This document shows positions 23,117-30,062 of a stretch of 39,622 bases of DNA, piece by piece. Under the pieces are notes generated by a model. It was not told the DNA's origin, did no database searches, and worked only from the letters and a program-made list of their open reading frames with translations. The position numbers were made by a program, and so were the translations under genes. Position 1 is the stretch's first letter; each line of letters begins with the position of its first letter. The DNA comes from Candidatus Bathyarchaeota archaeon (GTDB lineage Archaea; Thermoproteota; Bathyarchaeia; TCS64): assembly GCA_018652685.1 (NCBI GenBank), contig JABIBQ010000068.1, positions 1 through 39,622 on the forward strand, given 5' to 3'.

Positions 23117-24286
23117 ATGAGGATTCTAATTCTAGGGCTGGGACTGATGGGTCCAACTATTGCGAAGGATTGCGCTGAGGCAGAGGATGTCACCAAGGTA
23201 ACTGGCTGTGATATAAACCAGAGACGGTTAGATGAGATTTCCAAGTATGTTGATAACCCGAAATTCGATGTCGAAATTCTGAGTGTGCTGGACCACGATA
23301 AGATGGTCTCCAAGATGAAGGGTTATGATCTAGTGATACATGGAACTGCATCTCGCTTCAGTATGAACGCATTGAAGGCAGCTATTGAGGCAAAAGTGAA
23401 TATTGTAGATCTGGCTGGAGGAGGGTACCCGCAGGAGGGTGAGATATATGACAAGGTTAAGAAAGCTGGAATCACAGCCATCCCAGGTTGTGGGATTGAT
23501 CCCGGTTTAATCGATGTCCTCTCTGGACAGGCAATTAAAATCCTAGATCAAGCAGATTCCGTGATGTTCGCGTGCGGCGGTCTACCAATGGAACCTGAGC
23601 CTCCACTAGATTATAAAATCGTGTTCGGGGGGACGAAGATGCCGGTCAGACCGGGACTCGTACCGATGATCGAGGGTGGAAAACAGGTGCAGATGGACAG
23701 ATACAGCGAGGTTGAAGTGATTGAGGTTGATGGATTAAAGCAGATGGAAGCTTTCACGGACGGGTATCCGTCTTCTTTGCTGAAGCTGTGCGTCGAGAAA
23801 GGGGTCAAGTCATTCAGGGGCAAGACAATCAGGTACAACGGATTCGTTGAGAAGATCAAGTTCCTCGATGATCTTGGCCTGATAAGCGAAAAACCCATCG
23901 AATATGAGGGCCATGACGTGGTTCCGAGAGAGCTATTCCATAAAATCATCTATCCACTCATCAAGTTCGATACGAATGCAGGAGACAGGGACCTAACAGT
24001 ACTTCTCATAAATGTCGAGGGAGTAAAGGACGGGAATGCCACCAAGGTCAGCTACGACATGGTTGACTTTTATGACGAGGAAAAAGGAATAACTTCGATG
24101 GCAAAAACCACGGGTTATTCTGCAGCTATTATGGCGAGGATGCTTGGAAGAGGAGCAGTAAAGGAGAAGGGAATACAGTGGCCCGTAAGAGTGATACACG
24201 GCGACTTAATTGAGGAGCTTCTAAGCGAGCTACGCAAGAGAGGCGTCGAAATAACTGAGACGGTAACAACTAGCAGAGAAGTTTAG
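23117..24286 (+). CDS. Saccharopine dehydrogenase-like NAD(P)-binding oxidoreductase
   Basis: A 389-aa oxidoreductase of the saccharopine dehydrogenase / saccharopine reductase-like family. The N-terminal Rossmann motif GLGLMG (residues 7-12) follows MRILIL. GCGIDPGLIDVLSG and FTDGYPSSLL are typical of the catalytic domain. I place the start at 23117: it has AGGT 8 nt upstream and puts the Rossmann strand at the N-terminus; the longer frame from 23072 adds no recognisable sequence. Relatives act in lysine metabolism or related amino-acid dehydrogenations. No lysine-pathway neighbours are present, so the substrate is open. Confidence 0.88.
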   Translation: MRILILGLGLMGPTIAKDCAEAEDVTKVTGCDINQRRLDEISKYVDNPKFDVEILSVLDHDKMVSKMKGYDLVIHGTASRFSMNALKAAIEAKVNIVDLAGGGYPQEGEIYDKVKKAGITAIPGCGIDPGLIDVLSGQAIKILDQADSVMFACGGLPMEPEPPLDYKIVFGGTKMPVRPGLVPMIEGGKQVQMDRYSEVEVIEVDGLKQMEAFTDGYPSSLLKLCVEKGVKSFRGKTIRYNGFVEKIKFLDDLGLISEKPIEYEGHDVVPRELFHKIIYPLIKFDTNAGDRDLTVLLINVEGVKDGNATKVSYDMVDFYDEEKGITSMAKTTGYSAAIMARMLGRGAVKEKGIQWPVRVIHGDLIEELLSELRKRGVEITETVTTSREV

Positions 24287-24357
24287 ACCTTCAAGTCTAC
24301 CCTCAACTCTGTTTCCAGTAAACTATTATATTGTTAAATAACTTCGGTAACTCAAAG

Positions 24358-24558
24358 CTAAAGGTCGAGGTTTTCGAGCATTTCTGTTTGAGATTGTTTG
24401 CTATATATTAGCAGGGACGTGATAGTGGGTACGTGAAAGACACAAACCTCGAATAAAACGTCTAGAAAACGGTACTGAGTCCGCTGAATTACCCCAACTA
24501 GTACGGCAATGACTGCTAGAACCCTCGTTGAAGTCCTCCAAATATCGAATTCGTTCAA
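24358..24558 (-). CDS. Possible small membrane protein downstream of rpoK
   Basis: A 66-aa frame starting 11 nt after the rpoK stop. It starts with TTG and has only a weak Shine-Dalgarno. It holds one or two hydrophobic stretches (VLAVIAVLVGVI and a second around FEVCVFHVPTITSLLIY). I do not recognise a family. Its tandem position with rpoK is the main support; it could be a chance frame. Confidence 0.3.
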   Translation of the reverse strand: MNEFDIWRTSTRVLAVIAVLVGVIQRTQYRFLDVLFEVCVFHVPTITSLLIYSKQSQTEMLENLDL

Positions 24559-24569
24559 ATCAGACCCAC

Positions 24570-24839
24570 TTATTGCAGTATTCTGGTCTGCTGAAGATCG
24601 ATTAGAGGGATGTCCTGGAATGACCCCTCTGGAAGTGTCCGCCTGATTGCCAATGGCAATACCTTTTCGTTGAGTTCAACGACAGCGATTTCAATAGGTT
24701 CCACTGCTGAGTCGGGTAGCGGAGCTAGTATTGGTGCGCCTAGTGAAAGCTGCAGGGACCTTGCCCCTACTATTCTTGCCCTTTCAAAGCGGGTTAGCTT
24801 TGGTGGCCCAATTAATGCGTTTTTTACCAAGTTGATCAT
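24570..24839 (-). CDS. rpoK: DNA-directed RNA polymerase subunit Rpo6 (RpoK)
   Basis: Homologue of eukaryotic RPB6 and bacterial omega, which stabilises the RNA polymerase clamp. With the ATG at 24839 it has 89 aa. The whole conserved core is visible: [25 protein letters not shown], and [19 protein letters not shown] followed by [12 protein letters not shown] at 24899 gives a longer N-terminus, but it lies before the transcription start predicted from the TATA box at 24901-24910. In many archaea rpoK is next to rpoN, uS9 and uL13; none is present here. Confidence 0.93.
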   Translation of the reverse strand: MINLVKNALIGPPKLTRFERARIVGARSLQLSLGAPILAPLPDSAVEPIEIAVVELNEKVLPLAIRRTLPEGSFQDIPLIDLQQTRILQ

Positions 24840-24900
24840 CTTGTCAACGAATCCAGTGATGTTACCAGACTTGAAGCTAAACCTGTAAACAAAGTACACA

Positions 24901-24910
24901 AGATATAAAC
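24901..24910 (-). promoter_or_regulatory. TATA box for rpoK
   Basis: The minus strand reads GTTTATATCT, predicting transcription from about 24881. This supports the ATG at 24839 rather than the upstream GTG. Confidence 0.5.
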
Positions 24911-25065
24911 ATTGTCCATGATGAGGCTCAATGAATTCAATGTTAACGGGAAAGAGAGTCTCTTTTGGATTGTATAATTAAAAACATCATAGAAAAAAGG
25001 GTGTTTTAGGAAACGGATGGGATTTACGTAGGCATTATTATTTGGTGGGGTCAACCAAGATCCAA

Positions 25066-25221
25066 CTAGGAGTCTTCATCCTTTTTCCTCATCTCAATTA
25101 TTCCCTGTATAAGGAGCAACGTCCCTAACGCTAGTGTGCCAAGATCAACGTACCAAGTTGGCGGTAGGATAGTGACGAATATAATGATAAAACCAGCGAT
25201 AATTAATGCATATTCTATCAT
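25066..25221 (-). CDS. 51-aa two-helix membrane protein
   Basis: A short gene with strong translation signals: AAAGGAGATGG lies about 6 nt before the ATG, and a TATA-like CATTTAAAGA is at 25261-25270. The product starts MIEYALIIAGFIIIFVTILP, has a second hydrophobic segment LGTLALGTLLLIQGIIEM, and ends in the charged tail RKKDEDS. This predicts a two-pass membrane hairpin. I recognise no family. It stands alone between rpoK and the FAH gene, on the same strand. The 64-aa frame at 27816 has a similar architecture (two helices, polar tail) without clear sequence similarity. Confidence 0.65.
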   Translation of the reverse strand: MIEYALIIAGFIIIFVTILPPTWYVDLGTLALGTLLLIQGIIEMRKKDEDS

Positions 25222-25466
25222 GACTTCCATCTCCTTTCATTTAATCCAGTAACACGTGTTTCTTTAAATGAAATTTCATAGATTTCAGAATCAGGAATAC
25301 CTGCAGATTGAGAATATTTTCTCATTAAATGTTCAACGTCTGCTTAAACGTATAAGTTTTGTTCCAAAATAACGGGGTAAAATCGACAAAAAACGGATAT
25401 ATTTAGGATTATTTCCCATTTCCATCATCCCGTCTGAGGAAAATACCTGAGAAATACTCAAGTTTA

Positions 25467-25479
25467 GAAAAAAAGGGAT
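25467..25479 (-). terminator. Stop-proximal terminator of the FAH-family gene
   Basis: Directly after the TAA stop the minus strand reads ATCCCTTTTTTTC, the recurring terminator-like unit of this window. Confidence 0.5.
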
Positions 25480-26358
25480 TTAGGAAATAACCTTGTTCTT
25501 TATTTCCCCAATGTTCTGGACGCCAGACTCTATGACATCACCGACTTTCAGTAAGCCAAGCTTGTGGGCCGCCCCTACACCAGAGGGCGTGCCTGTGGCG
25601 AATATGTCGCCGACCTCCAAGGTAATCCCATCGGACAGGGTGCTTATGATGGTGGGTATGTCAAAAATCAAGTCAGATGTATTGGCGTTCTGCCTCATAA
25701 TTCCGTTGACCTTGCACCAGATTCCAAGGTTGCCAGGGTCGCCGACCTCTTCGGGCGTCACCAGGTATGGACCCATGGGGGCGAAAGTGTCCTGACTCTT
25801 TCCACGATACCACTGGAGATGCTGCTGCTGGAGGGCCCTCGCCGAGATGTCTTGCATTACCATGTAGCCAGCGATGTGTGAAAGGGCATCCTCCTTCGTG
25901 ATGTCCTTTCCTTTCTTGCCTATAACGAAAGCCAGCTCAACTTCGTAATCAAGCCTCTTTGTCGCTTTATGGTAAAGAACAGGATCATTTGGACCGGTAA
26001 TCGTGGTAGTTGGCTTGGTGAAGAACACAGGGTGAGGTGGTAGGTCCCTGTCAGATCCTCCCTCCTTCACATGCTCAGCGTAGTTCAAACCTAGGCAAAC
26101 GATATTCTTCCTTGACTTTGGGATAGGTGCAGCCAGTTTGAGCCCTTCAAGCTTGAGGAGCCCATCTTTATCCCCGGCATTAATCTTGGCCTCGGCTTTT
26201 TCTACTGCCTTCCTTGCCTTTTCCATCCCGACATCGCCCATATCTAAGAGGCCCAGCATACAGCATGCACCTGTTTCCTCTTTGAGGTCGATGACATAAT
26301 CACCCGCCACGGCCCCGATGCCGTAGCCCTCTTCCTTGTGGTACGTTAGAAGCTTCAT
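25480..26358 (-). CDS. Fumarylacetoacetate hydrolase (FAH) family protein
   Basis: A 292-aa FAH-superfamily enzyme. Members hydrolyse, decarboxylate or tautomerise beta-keto acids with a divalent metal. Likely metal ligands are Glu139 and Glu141 (in DYEVELAFVIGKKG) and Asp170 (in MQDISARA). GLNYAEHVKE at 90-99 supplies the usual catalytic His96, and IFATGTPSGVGAA is the C-terminal signature. Candidates include acylpyruvase and 2-hydroxyhepta-2,4-diene-1,7-dioate isomerase activities; the substrate is not determinable here. Its 5' end lies beside the divergent thioesterase gene. Confidence 0.92.
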   Translation of the reverse strand: MKLLTYHKEEGYGIGAVAGDYVIDLKEETGACCMLGLLDMGDVGMEKARKAVEKAEAKINAGDKDGLLKLEGLKLAAPIPKSRKNIVCLGLNYAEHVKEGGSDRDLPPHPVFFTKPTTTITGPNDPVLYHKATKRLDYEVELAFVIGKKGKDITKEDALSHIAGYMVMQDISARALQQQHLQWYRGKSQDTFAPMGPYLVTPEEVGDPGNLGIWCKVNGIMRQNANTSDLIFDIPTIISTLSDGITLEVGDIFATGTPSGVGAAHKLGLLKVGDVIESGVQNIGEIKNKVIS

Positions 26359-26440
26359 GATACCTGATACCGCGCCGTCAATTGATTTAACGTTATTGAG
26401 TTGGGCAAACCCTCAAAATGGGGCTGGAGTATTGGAAGAT

Positions 26441-26833
26441 ATGGATATCAAGACACATCAACGGGCAAACAAATCAATACTCGGCACACCTCTCGAGATA
26501 GTCGATGGCAAATCAGCGGTTGTAGAGTTGATAACAGATGACACTATGATTGTCGATGGAAAAGGCTTGGTTCACGGTGGATTCGCATATGGTTTAGCTG
26601 ATTACGCCGCGATGTTGGCGGTGAATCACCCCAACGTTGTTCTAGGTAAATCTGAATCGCGTTTCATCGCACCTGTACGCACGGGTGAAAAAATGAGGGC
26701 AAACGCAACTGTTGAGTCTGTCGATGGAAAAAAACGGGGGGTTAGTGTCCAAATCTTTGTTAGTGAAAATATAATCTATAAAGGAAAATTTACATGTTAT
26801 GTGTTAGATGAACATGTATTTGACAGAATTTAG
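26441..26833 (+). CDS. Hotdog-fold thioesterase (PaaI/4HBT-like)
   Basis: A 130-aa hotdog protein resembling PaaI-type acyl-CoA thioesterases. The signature GLVHGGFAYGLADYAA carries the conserved HGG at the start of the hot-dog helix, followed by the strand ESRFIAPVRTGEKM. I place the start at 26441: GGAAG lies just upstream, and the preceding residues of the longer frame (from 26336) fall across the promoter region and the FAH start. It may release CoA from intermediates linked to the acyl-CoA dehydrogenase, but nothing ties it to a given pathway. Confidence 0.85.
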   Translation: MDIKTHQRANKSILGTPLEIVDGKSAVVELITDDTMIVDGKGLVHGGFAYGLADYAAMLAVNHPNVVLGKSESRFIAPVRTGEKMRANATVESVDGKKRGVSVQIFVSENIIYKGKFTCYVLDEHVFDRI

Positions 26834-26860
26834 TGGTCCGCTTTTAAATCCTCGGCTAAC

Positions 26861-26870
26861 ACTTATATGC
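26861..26870 (+). promoter_or_regulatory. TATA box for the BlaI-like regulator
   Basis: ACTTATATGC is centred about 45 nt before the ATG at 26910. A leader of about 17 nt is predicted. Confidence 0.5.
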
Positions 26871-26909
26871 AATTATCCGGACTATGAGGAAGTTTAAACC
26901 GGTGAAAAA

Positions 26910-27311
26910 ATGCCACTAGTAATTGATCCAACGAAAAATGGGTTCGAGAAAGTACTCCGTGAATACCAGATTGAATCACTGAAACTTATATGGGCACACA
27001 AAGGCGACGGCATGACTTCAAGGGAGGTCTATCTCGCGGTAAATGAGGTGCTTGGCAGTAAATCAGTAAGCAGAGCATCAATCATCAACTTCCTCAACGC
27101 AATGTGTGACGAGGGAGTCCTCGCTTTCGAGGAGGAGACATGCAAAGGAGGCATGAGAAGGAAATACAGCACAGGACTGGACGAGTCAGGCTTCAAGGTC
27201 CATATCGCGGAGATGGTGCTAAAGAGTCTAGTCGTTGACTTCCCTAATGAGACCGTCTCGGCCATCAAGAACAGTCTCAATGGCGACCAGCTCAGCAGTC
27301 TCCACGACTAG
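26910..27311 (+). CDS. BlaI/MecI-like winged-helix transcriptional regulator
   Basis: A 133-aa DNA-binding protein resembling the penicillinase-repressor (BlaI/MecI) winged-helix family. The helix-turn-helix covers about residues 18-70: YQIESLKLIWAHKGDGMTSR, then SVSRASIINFLNAMCDEGVL (recognition helix and turn). The wing is CKGGMRRKYS. A C-terminal helix (about 93-125) may dimerise. Archaeal members of this fold regulate varied targets, and no beta-lactamase genes are nearby. A run of nine C followed by TTTATCC (27319-27332) just after the stop may terminate transcription. Confidence 0.75.
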   Translation: MPLVIDPTKNGFEKVLREYQIESLKLIWAHKGDGMTSREVYLAVNEVLGSKSVSRASIINFLNAMCDEGVLAFEEETCKGGMRRKYSTGLDESGFKVHIAEMVLKSLVVDFPNETVSAIKNSLNGDQLSSLHD

Positions 27312-27815
27312 TATTAATCCCCCCCCCTTTATCCTTATTATTTCAATGGCACGTTTTAATGCTCATTATTCTCTCTTGATTGAGGTGAAGCCCCAACAGA
27401 TGTCTACACAGTTTCTCGGTGGAATAATCAACAAATAATTCGTTGACTTGAAGGCCATACTAGTACTACGTAGTTATTCTGTGAAATGATTCACTATTTT
27501 ATTAAATATTAGTTAGGTATGCAGCAGGACTATAGAACCATTAGGGATAAGAGCAAAATATTTTATCTATTTTATCATAATTGGATAACCTATTAGTGTG
27601 ATAGATAATTTTTTTTCGGATACTATTCTTGGGTTTCTATTGATGATTCCGATTTTTTTTGTTTTCTCGTTATGTTATTTCCTTCAATAGTTCAAAGGAA
27701 AACGAACATCTCAACAGAAATATAAGTTAATCAAGAAACCAAACGAGTGCGCGATGTATAGTCGTGGGCTGGCTCACGCTGAAAATTCAAATATATCTTA
27801 ACTCAACATTTAGTG
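27312..27815. other. AT-rich intergenic stretch without a supported gene
   Basis: About 500 bp of strongly AT-rich DNA. It starts with a C9-TTTATCC tract that may terminate the BlaI-like gene. I see a possible leaderless 30-codon frame starting GTG at 27598 (very hydrophobic: ILGFLLMIPIFFVFSLCYFL) with a TATA-like ATTTTATCATAA about 25 nt upstream, but nothing else supports it. A short imperfect hairpin (CGTGGGCTGGCTCACG) lies at about 27764-27779. No tRNA, CRISPR or insertion sequence is visible. Confidence 0.4.
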
Positions 27816-28007
27816 ATGAATATATTAATAATAATTGGAAGTTTTTTTTCATTCATTGGTATTGGTATTTTTCTGGGGAAAGCCGCTGCCGGAGGTTTTT
27901 CAGGCGTATCTCAATGGTACGATTATTTGATTACTATTGGAAGTTTTTTCATTATTGCGGGTTTAATCCTAAATAAAAACTCCAAATCAAACTCTAATAA
28001 GAAATGA
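27816..28007 (+). CDS. 63-aa two-helix membrane protein
   Basis: Short frame MNILIIIGSFFSFIGIGIFL followed by a glycine-rich turn (GKAAAGGFSGVSQW), a second helix YLITIGSFFIIAGLIL and a polar tail NKNSKSNSNKK. The two helices share IIIGSFF / ITIGSFF, suggesting an internal repeat. The TATA-like AAATATATC at about 27788-27797 implies leaderless translation from the ATG at 27816 (or the adjacent GTG). I recognise no family. AT-rich codon use matches the surrounding tract. Confidence 0.5.
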   Translation: MNILIIIGSFFSFIGIGIFLGKAAAGGFSGVSQWYDYLITIGSFFIIAGLILNKNSKSNSNKK

Positions 28008-28050
28008 AGCCGAGAATCATGGCTTCGAGTTATCATTGATAATTATACGA

Positions 28051-28476
28051 TCAATCAGAGGTTTCGTTTTTGATCTGTCGTGCTTGAACTTTTTTTATAG
28101 TAGAGTTTATTTTTTTAATAAGTTCGTTTGCTGTAAATGGTTTTCCAAGATACCCATCTGCTTTTGTAGACCTATCTTGCATTGATCGAACCCCTACTCC
28201 AAGTGATGAACACATTATTACAGGAACGCCTTTTGTTTTTGGATTCAGTTTCAAAGCCTCGCATACTTTAAATCCGTTCATTTTTGTCATTAATACATCT
28301 AGGATAATTATATCGGGTAATTCTTTGTTTACATATTCTAGTGCTTTTTTCCCATTTGTCACAGATACTACGGATGTTTCGTAATTACTTAGTATTCTTT
28401 TGGTTAAGACTATGAAATCAGTATTGTCGTCTACGATTAATATTTTTTTGATTTCGGGGTCAAGTTTAATATCCAT
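28051..28476 (-). CDS. Stand-alone response-regulator receiver domain (CheY-like)
   Basis: A 141-aa single-domain receiver. ILIVDDNTDF gives the acidic pair near the N-terminus, the phospho-acceptor Asp lies in IIILDVLMTKMNG, the switch Ser/Thr in VIMCSSL, and the conserved Lys in GYLGKPF. There is no output domain, and no histidine kinase or chemotaxis gene is in the window, so the partner is unknown. Base composition is much more AT-rich than in neighbouring housekeeping genes, which suggests an accessory or transferred origin. A TATA-like TTAATATAAAAAT at about 28493-28505 predicts little or no leader. Confidence 0.92.
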   Translation of the reverse strand: MDIKLDPEIKKILIVDDNTDFIVLTKRILSNYETSVVSVTNGKKALEYVNKELPDIIILDVLMTKMNGFKVCEALKLNPKTKGVPVIMCSSLGVGVRSMQDRSTKADGYLGKPFTANELIKKINSTIKKVQARQIKNETSD

Positions 28477-28659
28477 TGGTCAGAGTATCTATTTTTATAT
28501 TAATAGATTTATTGGACCGAGTCCAGTTCGTTTGTGTCTTGTTCTAACTATAATAATCTTCAATATGTCAATTTCATGGAATTATGAGGTATTACCGCAT
28601 TTTCTCAGTAACATTAAAAAATATGAATAATATTTCGTATAAAAGTTGGTGGCAGAGAA

Positions 28660-28869
28660 TTGGGGAATGAATTAATAATCGGGTTTTTGTCAGGTAAAAT
28701 ATTTGCTGCGATCTTTGAATCATATATTAAATATGGATCTGATTTTGTTGTTGTTTTGAGTGATATATTTCCTCAAGCTCTTTTTTCATTGAACATATAT
28801 CATATCGCTTGCGGTCTGATTGGCGGAGCAATTATGTTTGTGTGGCGAAGTGAAGGTATATTCGAATAA
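28660..28869 (+). CDS. Possible 69-aa small membrane protein
   Basis: A TTG-initiated frame (the only start available after an upstream in-frame stop) with hydrophobic stretches LIIGFLSGKIFAAIF and YHIACGLIGGAIMFVW. A TATA-like TCGTATAAAAG lies about 20 nt upstream, which would make it leaderless. I recognise no family. Support is modest: hydrophobic pattern, promoter and position among other minigenes. Confidence 0.38.
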   Translation: MGNELIIGFLSGKIFAAIFESYIKYGSDFVVVLSDIFPQALFSLNIYHIACGLIGGAIMFVWRSEGIFE

Positions 28870-28918
28870 CCATTAAATATTGAATAATCTCTACAACCTG
28901 ACCTACCGAGGATATTTA

Positions 28919-29166
28919 CTAAGTGGTTTTCGGTTTAAACTCGTTCACTCGGTGACTTAGTATTCTCATTTCTAGGGCTTGTCTTTCCCTTGTCAAGTCT
29001 TTTTCATGTTGGCGTACTGCCTCTATGATGCCAATCAAGTCAGGAATATCCTCTGTCTTCAGTTCATAGTTCTTGAACTCTTTGAAGAACCTGAACCCAG
29101 CGCATGTCTTGAATTGAGAATAATAATTTGTTCCGTCTCGTTAAAATCAAGATTATTCTCAGTCAT
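28919..29166 (-). pseudogene. Frameshifted coiled-coil minigene (about 82 aa when restored)
   Basis: A promoter (TCATTTATAA, 29190-29199) and GGGGGT precede an ATG at 29166 that opens MTENNLDFNETEQIII. That frame stops after 35 codons. The adjacent frame carries on with FRFFKEFKNYELKTEDIPDL then IGIIEAVRQHEKDLTRERQA and LEMRILSHRVNEFKPKTT, ending at 28919. That is a clear charged helix/coiled coil, but it has no start of its own. The span is 248 nt, one base short of 83 codons, so a single-base deletion within about 29060-29140 would explain it. It may be a real pseudogene, a programmed shift, or an assembly error. Confidence 0.45.
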
Positions 29167-29189
29167 ACCCCCGTCATAAGTATCACTAC

Positions 29190-29199
29190 ATTATAAATG
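29190..29199 (-). promoter_or_regulatory. TATA box of the frameshifted coiled-coil minigene
   Basis: The minus strand reads TCATTTATAA, about 28 nt before the ATG at 29166. A well-placed promoter argues that this locus was a real gene. Confidence 0.5.
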
Positions 29200-29215
29200 A
29201 CTGTGAATTACGTTT

Positions 29216-29269
29216 TCAACGCCCGCCTGAGTTATGGTGTTTGATCATGTATTCATCCAGTTTATTCAT
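29216..29269 (-). CDS. Possible 17-aa microprotein
   Basis: Short frame MNKLDEYMIKHHNSGGR, with a TATA-like GATTATAAAC (29291-29300) about 27 nt before the ATG. The composition looks protein-like, but the length makes chance likely. It sits between the zinc-ribbon gene and the coiled-coil minigene on the same strand. It may also be the surviving 5' end of a longer lost gene. Confidence 0.2.
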   Translation of the reverse strand: MNKLDEYMIKHHNSGGR

Positions 29270-29351
29270 CGTTGGTGAGTCTGATTCTTGGTTTATAATC
29301 TAAACTTAGGAACAGAAAGGGTAGATCAAGGAATAACGGTCGCGTACGTTT

Positions 29352-29483
29352 TCACTCTTTATGTACCGCTTTTATTGTATATTCTTGTCCGCATCTATGA
29401 CATGAGAATGTCGAGCTTTGTTTTTTGATAGTCCAGGTTAGTCTTCCAACCGATATATGTGCCCCGCATTTTATACAAATCAT
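29352..29483 (-). CDS. 43-aa zinc-ribbon protein
   Basis: A tiny protein with two CxxC knuckles: MICIKCGAH at the N-terminus and FSCHRCGQEY near the C-terminus, separated by about 24 residues, the spacing of a single rubredoxin-like zinc ribbon. A strong Shine-Dalgarno (AAGGTGAT) lies about 7 nt before the ATG. Stand-alone zinc ribbons of this size often bind nucleic acid or a protein partner. No specific role can be given. Part of the minus-strand minigene series. Confidence 0.65.
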   Translation of the reverse strand: MICIKCGAHISVGRLTWTIKKQSSTFSCHRCGQEYTIKAVHKE

Positions 29484-29513
29484 TTTATCACCTTTTTAGT
29501 TACAGCTATTAAA

Positions 29514-29692
29514 TTATCTATAATTTATTGACAATAAGTATTTTTTCAGTTTGAAAAAGTCATAACCACCGTTTCCCTTTCCACACGCACTCGCGTTTTG
29601 TTTTTTGAGGAGGCTGGGGAAGTATACTAGAGAGATAGTCAAACCTAGTCCTGTTAGGATGACAGCGAGGGACTCAAACGAAGCTATACCAT
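29514..29692 (-). pseudogene. Frameshifted small membrane-protein minigene
   Basis: A TATA-like GTTTTTATTC (29711-29720) lies about 24 nt before an ATG at 29692, but that frame stops after two codons (ATG GTA TAG). One frame over, the sequence is open from just beside the ATG to a TAA at 29514: IASFESLAVILTGLGLTISL then VYFPSLLKKQNASACGKGNG and GYDFFKLKKYLLSINYR. This is a membrane helix followed by a basic tail. The span is 179 nt, one base short of 60 codons. As in the coiled-coil minigene, a single missing base close to the start would restore it. An internal TTG is a weak alternative start. Confidence 0.35.
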
Positions 29693-29749
29693 TGAGTTAT
29701 GATGAAGTGAGAATAAAAACATCGATTGAGAGGTCTGTGGTTAGGTATT

Positions 29750-29905
29750 CTATTTGTCTCTTTCAAACAGCAAATAATGATTAACTATGGTTGGTGATCC
29801 TTGAGCCTGATACGTGTGCAGGATCCAACCCTCTTTTTGCTGTTTCTCAATAATCTCACTTATTCGTTTATGATGTCCTACCTGAACGCATGTCCATTCT
29901 TTCAA
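29750..29905 (-). CDS. 51-aa DUF4177-like protein
   Basis: A small protein, MKEWTCVQVGHHKRISEIIE then KQQKEGWILHTYQAQGSPTI and VNHYLLFERDK. The pattern (N-terminal strand, helix, EGW, then strands ending in LLFERDK) matches the DUF4177 type of small alpha/beta proteins, whose function is unknown. The start is TTG, with GGAG about 10 nt upstream; an in-frame TGA two codons before it rules out a longer product. A TATA-like CTTATACAAA at about 29941-29950 fits the start. The opposite-strand 71-codon frame here looks spurious. Confidence 0.6.
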   Translation of the reverse strand: MKEWTCVQVGHHKRISEIIEKQQKEGWILHTYQAQGSPTIVNHYLLFERDK

Positions 29906-30062
29906 TATTCATCATCTCCTGAAATATGTGCACTTACTAATTTGTATAAGGATTGTTCCAAATATACGGAAAAATATCTATTATTAATCGGTGATTCTGG
30001 GATATTTTCTCATTGATAGAAAAGGGAGTCTATTTAGGAAGCACACGCGGTTATTCTATTCA

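Noticed and set aside
24836-25054. A 72-codon minus-strand frame upstream of rpoK
   Set aside because: It overlaps the rpoK promoter and 5' region out of frame and crosses T-rich terminator-like sequence; no family features.
25222-25479. A 31-codon minus-strand frame starting MMEMGNNPKYIRFL
   Set aside because: Short, with no Shine-Dalgarno and no plausible domain; more likely promoter-rich intergenic DNA upstream of the 51-aa gene.
28979-29179. A 66-codon plus-strand frame
   Set aside because: The minus strand carries a promoter, a start and a convincing coiled-coil sequence; the plus-strand product is not protein-like.
29640-29720. A tRNA-like D-arm string (ACTCAATGGTATAGC on the minus strand)
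   Set aside because: No matching acceptor stem, anticodon stem or T-arm could be drawn around it, and the same DNA reads better as the start of a small membrane-protein frame.
29801-30016. A 71-codon plus-strand frame
   Set aside because: It has no family resemblance or ribosome binding site and lies opposite the better supported DUF4177-like gene.
27312-30060. Insertion sequence, integrase or CRISPR array in the AT-rich tract
   Set aside because: No transposase or integrase frames, no inverted terminal repeats and no regularly spaced repeats could be found by eye.
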